Shown here piece after piece: positions 1 to 5,244 of a stretch of DNA of 11,269 bases (its first letter is position 1; every line of letters starts with the position of its first letter). Position numbers and translations under genes: made by a program. Location of the stretch: the NCBI GenBank assembly GCA_001774505.1, contig MFAF01000095.1:7261-18529 (forward strand). Reading direction: 5' to 3'. The notes under the pieces were generated by a model. The model was given only the letters and a program-made list of their open reading frames with translations. It was not told the origin of the DNA and ran no database searches. Origin of the DNA: Candidatus Coatesbacteria bacterium RBG_13_66_14. GTDB lineage: Bacteria > RBG-13-66-14.

Positions 1-1212
1 GTTGATGATGCGCTCCAGGTCGCGGTTCAGGGTGTCGGGGAGCCCGGGGGCCTTCCGGGAGAGCTGGGCAAAGCCGAGAATGGAGGTGAGCGGCTCGTTG
101 AGCTCGTGGGCAACTCCCGCCCCGAGCTGCCCGATGGTGGCCAGGCGGTCGGCATGCCGCAACTGCTCCTCCAGGGTGCGCTTGTCCTCCTCGGTCCGGC
201 GCCGCTCGAGAATCAGCGAGATGTGACGGGCGATGCTGTCTATGAGGTCGTGCTCCTCCTCGAGGAAAAGCGCCGTCTCCAGCACGTCTTCCCCGCCCGA
301 GTAGACCAGCTCGACGAAGCCCCGCTTCTCGCCGCCACACACGATGTCGTAACGGAGGGAGTTGCCCTCACCCTCGAAATTCGAGCTCTCGTAGCTCCGG
401 CTGTCCACCACCAGCCGGGCCGAGGCCATGTCCGGGTACTGCCAGGCGGGCGGCATCAGCTCGACGATCCCCTGCAGCAGTTCGTCCAACGCGACGTCCT
501 GCTGCCTAACGAGCTCGTCTATCCCGTAGAGGCAGGAGAGCTCCTTGACCCGCTCGCGCAGGGCGTACTGGGCGCGGCGGTCGTTCACGGCCACGCCCAG
601 GGCCTCGGCCAGCCCCTCGTAGAACTCGATGGTGGAGGGGGTGAAAAAATTCACCCGGCGGCTCTTGAGCTGCAACAGACCCCGGCTCTCCTCCTCCAGC
701 TCGAAGGGGATGAAGGCCACGGACTGGTAACCCCCCGTCAGCTCCCGCAGCTCCTCGGGCGCCAGCTCCGAAAAGACAGGCGGGCATGCGAGCGGTCGGT
801 CCGTGCTCCCGATCCAGAAGCTGCCCCCGGGGCTGATGCAGTCCAACTTTGGGTCCACGTGACGGCACATCACAGCGCCGCAGAGCTTCTCGATCCACGA
901 GCCGTCGTCCACGCAGGGTACCGTCCGGTCGCCGCACTTCAGCACCGGCGACAGCTTCTCGCAGAAGAAGTTCTCCCCCACGCCGTCGGTCGCCTCCCAA
1001 CGGTAGTGCAACTCCCCGTCCCGCATCCGCAGCTCGACGCCGTCGCAGTGCGAGAATTCCATCAGCATCCGGGACACCTCGCGGAGGAAGTCCGCGCGGG
1101 GGGTGCCCAGGTTGGCGTAGCGGAGGATGCGCCGCGACAGGAGGCAGAAGTCGGTCGCCAGCTTGACCGCGGTCTCCCGGATGGACTGGAGGTTGATGAC
1201 GGTTTTTTTCAT
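1..1212 (-). CDS. GAF-domain sensor histidine kinase, 3' end cut by the window
   Basis: Cytosolic two-component sensor kinase; 404 residues are visible and the frame is still open at position 1. No membrane segment is seen. Residues about 35-215 look like a GAF-type sensor domain, and residues about 222-335 look like a second GAF-like module (it begins with KELSCLYGIDELV and contains MPPAWQYPDMASARL). A short helical linker with many charged residues follows. The start of the HisKA dimerisation domain is at 345-404, with the H-box GAGVAHELNEPL and phospho-acceptor His369. The ATP-binding domain should lie beyond the window edge. The start is the only ATG before an in-frame stop upstream near 1287, but no good Shine-Dalgarno sequence precedes it. 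The first sensor domain carries eight cysteines between residues 56 and 143. The gene follows the hydrogenase operon on the same strand after a 387-base gap, so regulation of that operon is possible but not shown. The kinase call is firm; the signal is unknown. Confidence 0.9.
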   Translation of the reverse strand, partial: MKKTVINLQSIRETAVKLATDFCLLSRRILRYANLGTPRADFLREVSRMLMEFSHCDGVELRMRDGELHYRWEATDGVGENFFCEKLSPVLKCGDRTVPCVDDGSWIEKLCGAVMCRHVDPKLDCISPGGSFWIGSTDRPLACPPVFSELAPEELRELTGGYQSVAFIPFELEEESRGLLQLKSRRVNFFTPSTIEFYEGLAEALGVAVNDRRAQYALRERVKELSCLYGIDELVRQQDVALDELLQGIVELMPPAWQYPDMASARLVVDSRSYESSNFEGEGNSLRYDIVCGGEKRGFVELVYSGGEDVLETALFLEEEHDLIDSIARHISLILERRRTEEDKRTLEEQLRHADRLATIGQLGAGVAHELNEPLTSILGFAQLSRKAPGLPDTLNRDLERIIN

Positions 1213-1400
1213 CTTGGGGTTTTGTCGTGGCGACCCGGATTCTAGCCGAAAGGTCGGATTAATTCTTGAAAAATGGATCCGGTGTTACTCAGACCGGCGT
1301 AGCCTTCCGCCAAGCGTACTCCAAGAAACGTGCCAGGGGTACATCGCCCGCTGAGATGGCTCGACCGCTCGCCGTCGGGTTCCGCGACCGGTCGAACGAA

Positions 1401-1422
1401 GGGTCGGTGCGCGCACCGACCC
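1401..1422. repeat. 22-base perfect palindrome with no spacer
   Basis: The two 11-base arms GGGTCGGTGCG and CGCACCGACCC abut directly and are exact reverse complements. A zero-length loop fits a dimeric DNA-binding site or a cruciform better than an RNA terminator. It lies about 190 bases upstream of the kinase start codon. No binding protein is identified. Confidence 0.6.
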
Positions 1423-1449
1423 CGAAATGCATTAAAAGCAATGGGGTTT

Positions 1450-1509
1450 GCCAGAGGCATAGCTCGCTCCGCTCGGTTCGCCAGAGTCATAGCTCGCTTC
1501 TCGAGCCGT
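1450..1509. repeat. Two tandem copies of a 30-base unit
   Basis: The units start at 1450 and 1480. Their first 19 bases, GCCAGAG(G/T)CATAGCTCGCT, differ at one position. Their second halves are looser but both are CTCG- and CGAG-rich. A third, more diverged copy (GCGTAGCTCGC..CGCTCGGTT) is at 4111-4140 between mvhD and mvhG. All copies lie outside genes. Confidence 0.6.
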
Positions 1510-1511
1510 AG

Positions 1512-1534
1512 GGGCGGGGTTTAAGTCCCCGCCC
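1512..1534. repeat. GC-rich palindrome centred on TTTAAG, copy 1
   Basis: Arms GGGCGGGG (1512-1519) and CCCCGCCC (1527-1534) flank TTTAAGT. The reverse complement of 5217-5260 matches this copy closely, including the flank GAGCCGTAGG, so the two are an inverted dispersed pair. There is no U-tract on either side. It could give a stable hairpin in the 3' untranslated part of the hydrogenase transcript. Confidence 0.65.
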
Positions 1535-1599
1535 GCTGGCGACCGCAGAGGACTCGTTCTACGGGCCACCTCTATACGGTTAAACCCCTTGCCCCATCT

Positions 1600-3060
1600 T
1601 CACTGCCGCAATGTTTCCAGAACCGTCCCGTCCTGCGAGCGGATGACGACCTCCAGCGGCGTATGGCCCGGCAGGGAGTGGGTGGCGCATGCCAGGCAGG
1701 GGTCGTAAGCGCGGAAGGCCATCTCCACCTGGTTCAGCAGGCCGTCGTCCACCTTTCCGCCCTTTATCAGCCCCCGGGCCGCCCGCTCGATGGACATGCA
1801 CATGGCGGCGGAGTTGTTCACCGTGGCCACGATGAGGTTGGCCTTCTTGATGATTCCCCGCTCGTCGGTCTCGTAGTGGTGGAGAAGGGTGCCCCGTGGG
1901 GCCTCCACCACGCCCACCCCGGAGGTGGGGATCTCGGTGGGCAGGGTGCGGACGTTGGGGTCGAGGATCTCCTCGTCGGCGGCCAGCTCCGAGAGACGCT
2001 CGGCGGCGTACAACAGCTCGATCAGCCGCGCCCAGTGGTAGGCCAGGGTGTTGTGGGCCGGCTTCCCGCCGAGGGCCTCGTAGAGCTTCTCATACTCGGC
2101 CTGGGCCAGGGGGGTGGCCATGCCGTCGGCGGCGTTCAGGCGCGCCAGCGGGGCGACCCGGTACACCCCCGAGCCAGAACCGTCCACAAAGCCCTTCCAT
2201 CCAACGTTCTTCAGGTACGGGAACTTGATGTAGCTCCAGGGCTCCACGTGCTCGGCGATGTGGTCCAGGTATTCTCGGGGTTTAAATTTTACAAACTCGG
2301 CGCCCGTGGGGTCCACGACGCGGATATCGCCGTCGTAGAAGTTCACCCGGTTGTTCGCGTCCACCAGTCCCATGTAGTAGGTTTCGTGGCGGTACAGGTC
2401 GCCGATGATGACGTCCACGTAGTCCTTATTGGCCAGAACGATGTCGGCGAAGGCTCCGAGGGTGAACTGGGCGAACTCGACGGCGTCCTTGGCGGTCTGG
2501 ATGTACTCCTCCCGATTTTCCTTGGATACACCCTTGGAGACGCCGCCCGGCAGGTTGCACACCGGGTGGATGACCCTCCCGCCCTGTTTGGCGATGATGT
2601 CGCGCAGGCGCTTTCGTATGCCGATGACGGTCTTGCCGGCTTCGAGCCCGACTTTTTCAAGGACGCCGAGGATGTTGCGCAGGCCCTTGGGCGCCGTGGG
2701 GCCGACGATGAAATCGGGGCCCCCGAGGAAGAAGAAGTGCAGGGCGTGGTCTTCGGCCATGAAGGCCGAGTTCACCATCTCCCGGATCTTCCTGGCCGCC
2801 GGCGGAGGCTTGACCTTGTAGAGGTCGTCCAACGCCTTGCCCGAGGCCATGTGGTGAGCCGTGGGGCAGACGCCGCAGATTTTCGGCGTTATCCGCGGCA
2901 TCTCCTCGGCCGGGCGCCCCTCGGAGAACTTCTCGAATCCCCGGAGCTCGGGAACCTGCAGGAAGGCCCGGTCCACATCGCCCCGGTCGTCGAGGAAGAT
3001 TTCAATCCTGCCGTGACCCTCGAGGCGGGTGATCGGATCAATGGTTATCTTGCGAGCCAT
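1600..3060 (-). CDS. mvhA: [NiFe] hydrogenase large subunit, MvhA-like (group 3c)
   Basis: Catalytic subunit that splits or forms H2 at a Ni-Fe centre; 486 residues, full length for the family, predicted cytosolic. Both nickel-binding cysteine pairs are present. The N-terminal motif KICGVCPTAHH holds Cys62, Cys65 and His69. The C-terminal motif DPCLACATH holds Cys455 and Cys458. A further 25 residues follow His461, so cleavage after that His by a maturation endopeptidase is predicted from family knowledge. The opening MARKITIDPITRLEGHGRIE is typical of large subunits. Assignment to the methyl-viologen-reducing (Mvh, group 3c) type rests on overall sequence and on the MvhD and MvhG partners next to it. 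The ATG at 3060 is preceded by AAAGG seven bases away. It is the last gene of the cluster, 26 bases after mvhG. The F420-reducing FrhA family is the nearest alternative, but FrhB and FrhG are absent here. Confidence 0.95.
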   Translation of the reverse strand: MARKITIDPITRLEGHGRIEIFLDDRGDVDRAFLQVPELRGFEKFSEGRPAEEMPRITPKICGVCPTAHHMASGKALDDLYKVKPPPAARKIREMVNSAFMAEDHALHFFFLGGPDFIVGPTAPKGLRNILGVLEKVGLEAGKTVIGIRKRLRDIIAKQGGRVIHPVCNLPGGVSKGVSKENREEYIQTAKDAVEFAQFTLGAFADIVLANKDYVDVIIGDLYRHETYYMGLVDANNRVNFYDGDIRVVDPTGAEFVKFKPREYLDHIAEHVEPWSYIKFPYLKNVGWKGFVDGSGSGVYRVAPLARLNAADGMATPLAQAEYEKLYEALGGKPAHNTLAYHWARLIELLYAAERLSELAADEEILDPNVRTLPTEIPTSGVGVVEAPRGTLLHHYETDERGIIKKANLIVATVNNSAAMCMSIERAARGLIKGGKVDDGLLNQVEMAFRAYDPCLACATHSLPGHTPLEVVIRSQDGTVLETLRQ

Positions 3061-3078
3061 GACGCGGCCTTTCTATGG

Positions 3079-3098
3079 CAAGGGGTTTAAGCCCCTTG
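3079..3098. repeat. Palindrome centred on TTTAAG, overlapping the mvhG stop codon
   Basis: Arms CAAGGGG and CCCCTTG flank TTTAAG. On the minus strand this repeat encodes the last residues of MvhG (Gln-Gly-Ala) and its TAA stop, then runs into the 26-base gap before mvhA. A hairpin at this spot could slow 3' exonucleases or tune the ratio of small to large subunit. That role is inferred. Confidence 0.6.
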
Positions 3099-4076
3099 TC
3101 TCAGGTTCTTCCGCTTCAGGAGCGAGGCGGGCAGGCTGTAGAAGTAGAAGAGCCCCGCCGGGTCGTCAATCTGCCCGATGAGACGCCCGACCTCCTCGTC
3201 GGTCATCTTCTCCTCGCCCTCCAGCCCCGCGATGGAGGCCAGGAAGGAGAGGATCTTCGCCCCCTGGTCGCGCACGCCCTTTGTGGGGCCGAAGCACCCG
3301 CGGCAGGGCATGTTGGCATTGATGCAGCGCTCGCCGCAGCCGGAGCGGGTGGCCGGCCCGTGGCAGATGAGCCCCTGGGCCAGGTAGCACTTCTCGGGGT
3401 CCGCCAGAATCTGGTGCGGCCGCTTGAACTCCGCCAGGGAAACCTTCTCCGGCTTGGAGTCGTTCAGGGGGCAGGTGTCGCAGAGCGACTTGTCCGGGGC
3501 AAGGACGGCGCCCTTCTCGGGCAGCTTCCCCTCCAGGATGGCGGTGACCGCCCCGAGGATCAGGTCGGGCGGCGGGGCGCATCCCGGCAGGTAGTAGTCC
3601 ACGTCTATAACCTGGTCCAGGGTCCGGACCGTGTCGTGGAACTCGGGCAGGGTTAGCTCCTTGCCGTCCACGGTGGTCTGAGTCTGCGGGAGGACGCCCC
3701 CGGGGTTGGCGTTGGAGGGGGCTTCTTTGTAGACCCGCTCGAAGATGGATTTCCGGTCGTGGAAGTTGGCCAGGCCGGGTATGCCGCCCAGATGGGCGCA
3801 TGAGCCGAAGGCCACGACCAGACCCGATTTCCTCCGCAGGAGTTTTACCATCTCCTCCTGCTCCGAGGTGCGCACGGCGCCATTGATGAAGCTGACCGCG
3901 ACCGAGCCGTCTTCGTGGGCCTCCACGTCGGATTTCTTGAAATCCAGCGCCACGGGCCAGAATACGATGTCCACCGCGCCGACCACCGCCAGGATGTCCT
4001 CGGCCAGGTCCACCACCGCCTCCTCGCACCCGCCGCAGGAGGCGCACCAGTAAAAGGCCACTTTCGGCTTTGCCAT
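3087..4076 (-). CDS. mvhG: [NiFe] hydrogenase small subunit, MvhG-like
   Basis: Iron-sulfur subunit that carries electrons between the Ni-Fe site of MvhA and MvhD; 329 residues. The N-terminal motif WCASCGGCEE gives Cys14 and Cys17 of the proximal cluster, completed by Cys93 (GSCAH) and Cys166 (LPGC). Eight further cysteines, at 199, 202, 230, 238, 247, 251, 258 and 261, supply the ligands for two more [4Fe-4S] clusters. Cys11 is extra. No twin-arginine signal peptide or C-terminal anchor is seen, so the enzyme is soluble and cytosolic, as expected for Mvh. The ATG at 4076 follows a good AAGGAG site. The gene sits between mvhD and mvhA, and its last codons lie inside a repeated palindrome. 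The hydrogenase small-subunit call is firm; the Mvh subtype follows from its neighbours. Confidence 0.94.
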   Translation of the reverse strand: MAKPKVAFYWCASCGGCEEAVVDLAEDILAVVGAVDIVFWPVALDFKKSDVEAHEDGSVAVSFINGAVRTSEQEEMVKLLRRKSGLVVAFGSCAHLGGIPGLANFHDRKSIFERVYKEAPSNANPGGVLPQTQTTVDGKELTLPEFHDTVRTLDQVIDVDYYLPGCAPPPDLILGAVTAILEGKLPEKGAVLAPDKSLCDTCPLNDSKPEKVSLAEFKRPHQILADPEKCYLAQGLICHGPATRSGCGERCINANMPCRGCFGPTKGVRDQGAKILSFLASIAGLEGEEKMTDEEVGRLIGQIDDPAGLFYFYSLPASLLKRKNLRQGA

Positions 4077-4100
4077 CGTCTATCTCCTTTGGCAAGGAGA

Positions 4101-4151
4101 CAAGGGGTTTCGCCGGGGGCGTAGCTCGCCACGCTCGGTTAAACCCCTTGC
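4101..4151. repeat. Ten-base inverted repeat split by a 30-base unit
   Basis: Perfect arms CAAGGGGTTT (4101-4110) and AAACCCCTTG (4142-4151) enclose a copy of the 30-base unit also found twice at 1450-1509. If the inner unit is removed, the arms join into a palindrome of the same kind as at 3079-3098. This looks like an insertion of one repeat into another. It fills most of the 77-base gap between mvhD and mvhG and could form a hairpin in the operon transcript. Confidence 0.6.
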
Positions 4152-4153
4152 CC

Positions 4154-4585
4154 TCACAAGGGCCCCAGTTGGGCCACCCTCGCGGTGAAGTCGCCCACCA
4201 GCTTCGCCAGCTTCGCCGACTCGCCCGTGGAAACCCATTCCAGGGCCAGCCGTTCGGGCTCAACGCCCAAAGGCCCTAGCGTTTTTTTGAGGAGCAGAAT
4301 CCGCCGGCGGGTCTTGTAGTTGCCGTTGTGCTCGCACTCGTCGGGCGGGCAACCGGCCACGAAGACGCCCCAGGCGCCCCGGGAGAAGGCTTCCAGAATC
4401 AGCTCGGGGTCCAGCCGACCGGTGCACATAGTGATGATGATGGGTTCACGGTCGCCTTCATCTCCCTCCCCGAGCCGGGAGAGCTGAAAGCCCGGGTAGG
4501 TGGACCAGTTGCAGCAGAAGACCAGGACCTTTGGTCGTAAACTTTTTTCTTCGGCCGCAGGTTTACCCTCGGTAGTAACGCCCAC
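4154..4585 (-). CDS. mvhD: MvhD-like hydrogenase iron-sulfur subunit
   Basis: Small [2Fe-2S] adapter that links hydrogenase MvhGA to its electron partner (HdrA in methanogens); about 143 residues. The family signature is clear: FCCNWSTYPG, MCTGRLDPELILEAF, AGCPPDECEHNGNYK and the tail LALEWVSTGES. Cysteines are at 24, 25, 54, 79 and 84. The usual first motif, as I recall it, is CNWC; here its second Cys is Ser28, while an extra Cys24 stands just before. The start chosen is GTG at 4585, because GGAGGTG lies six bases ahead and this start sits one base after the stop of the upstream iron-sulfur gene. A longer frame from 4630 would overlap that gene and has no family-like sequence. The tight junction implies translational coupling. 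The subunit call is firm; the exact cluster ligands are uncertain. Confidence 0.9.
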   Translation of the reverse strand: MGVTTEGKPAAEEKSLRPKVLVFCCNWSTYPGFQLSRLGEGDEGDREPIIITMCTGRLDPELILEAFSRGAWGVFVAGCPPDECEHNGNYKTRRRILLLKKTLGPLGVEPERLALEWVSTGESAKLAKLVGDFTARVAQLGPL

Positions 4586-4586
4586 C

Positions 4587-5138
4587 CTACACCTCCTCCA
4601 GGAACGCCCGGACCGTCTCACGGAGCTCACCCCGGGTGACGCCGAACCCCTCGACCATGATTATCGCGTTCGAGGGGCAGGTGGCCGCGCAGACGCCGCA
4701 GCCCTCGCACTTGACGATATCTATCTTCTTCCCGTCCTCGCCGAAGCTGATCGCCTCGTTCTTGCACACCGCCTGGCAGACCCGGCACCGGCTGCACAGG
4801 TCGTCGTCGGTGCGGGCGGCGAGCCCCCGGAAATCAATACCCGCGTCGAGGAAATCGGCCTTGGCGTCGGTGAAGATCTTGGTCAGAGAGACCTTTGACG
4901 AGCAGCTCCGCTCGCAGTTCTTGCAGTAGAAGCACTGGACGACCTTCTCAACCATGCCGGGGTCCGGCTGCAAGGCTCCGGTCAGGAGACCGTAGATCAG
5001 AAGCAGCTTGCCCCGGGGGGTGTCGGTCTCATAGGCGTGGGACTTGTAGAGGTGGCAGAGCTCGTAGCAGTACCCGCAGCGGATGCAAAGGTTCAGCTCG
5101 TGCATCCAGCTTTTCAGTCTCTCGTAAGGGGCGGCCAT
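4587..5138 (-). CDS. Four-cluster [4Fe-4S] electron-transfer protein (HdrC/GlcF-like plus HdrA-like ferredoxin domain)
   Basis: Predicted electron wire of 183 residues. All 16 cysteines fall into four CxxCxxCxxxC sets: 18/21/24/28, 69/72/75/79, 115/118/121/125 and 144/147/150/154. The first half (residues 15-95, with CIRCGYCYELC, TPRGK and CFYCKNCERSC) resembles the two-cluster domain of HdrC, GlcF and LutA. The second half (residues 110-180, ending CPSNAI then GFGVTRGEL) resembles the C-terminal ferredoxin domain of HdrA. The CCG cysteine domains of GlcF, HdrD and HdrB are absent. The ATG at 5138 is chosen over an in-frame start at 5201 because AGGAGG lies just before it and the family-like sequence begins there. 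It follows the flavin dehydrogenase by 106 bases and mvhD by one base, so it probably joins the flavin enzyme to the hydrogenase. The domain reading is seen; the partner assignment is inferred. Confidence 0.85.
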   Translation of the reverse strand: MAAPYERLKSWMHELNLCIRCGYCYELCHLYKSHAYETDTPRGKLLLIYGLLTGALQPDPGMVEKVVQCFYCKNCERSCSSKVSLTKIFTDAKADFLDAGIDFRGLAARTDDDLCSRCRVCQAVCKNEAISFGEDGKKIDIVKCEGCGVCAATCPSNAIIMVEGFGVTRGELRETVRAFLEEV

Positions 5139-5221
5139 GAAACCTCCTATTCCGCACGGTGGTACCGCATCCGGTTCCGCTACGGTTGCCGGTTGACACA
5201 ACGTCTTACAGAGTCGCCCGC

Positions 5222-5244
5222 GGGCGGGGACTTAAGCCCCGCCC
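5222..5244. repeat. GC-rich palindrome centred on CTTAAG, abutting the dehydrogenase stop codon
   Basis: Arms GGGCGGGG (5222-5229) and CCCCGCCC (5237-5244) flank ACTTAAG. The TAG stop of the flavin dehydrogenase is at 5247-5245, directly beside the arm. The similarity to 1496-1540 (inverted) continues into that gene's last codons. There is no U-tract after the hairpin on the minus strand, so it is more likely an mRNA-stabilising or REP-like element than a terminator. Confidence 0.65.

Larger units (their letters stand above)
1213..1599. other. Repeat-rich intergenic spacer
   Basis: This is a 387-base gap between the hydrogenase large-subunit stop and the kinase start. It holds a 22-base perfect palindrome (1401-1422), two tandem 30-base units (1450-1509), a GC-rich palindrome centred on TTTAAG (1512-1534) and the half-site AAACCCCTTG (1582-1591). 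It also holds an imperfect stem with arms TCGACCG (1361-1367) and CGGTCGA (1389-1395). On the minus strand a TAGAAT hexamer at 1244-1239 could be the -10 box of the kinase promoter, but no good -35 lies at the right distance. The hairpins lack a U-tract, so none is a convincing intrinsic terminator. The open frames across this gap have no protein-like character. Confidence 0.7.

Noticed and set aside
106..1245. Long plus-strand open frame opposite the kinase gene
   Set aside because: It is antisense to a frame with clear GAF and H-box motifs. Its own translation is low in complexity and typical of the complementary strand of GC-rich genes.
1242..1490. Minus-strand open frame in the spacer before the kinase gene
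   Set aside because: It spans the palindrome and the 30-base repeat, has a repeat-derived arginine-rich composition, and shows no ribosome-binding site or family-like sequence.
1450..1509. CRISPR array
   Set aside because: There are only two copies of a 30-base unit, directly adjacent and without spacers, and no cas genes are present.
1663..3090. Long plus-strand open frame opposite mvhA
   Set aside because: The minus-strand frame has both nickel-binding motifs; the plus-strand product has no recognisable domain.
3166..4263. Minus-strand frame overlapping mvhG in another phase
   Set aside because: It is rich in Arg, Gly and Pro, lacks any motif and conflicts with the hydrogenase small subunit.
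1600..5138. Complete HdrABC-MvhADG heterodisulfide reductase-hydrogenase cluster
   Set aside because: No HdrA flavin domain or HdrB CCG domain is encoded. The iron-sulfur protein only resembles parts of HdrC and HdrA, and the flavin subunit is of the GlcD type.
5222..5244. Intrinsic terminator between the dehydrogenase and the iron-sulfur gene
   Set aside because: The stem is strong but no T-rich run follows on the minus strand, and the downstream genes look like functional partners of the upstream one.
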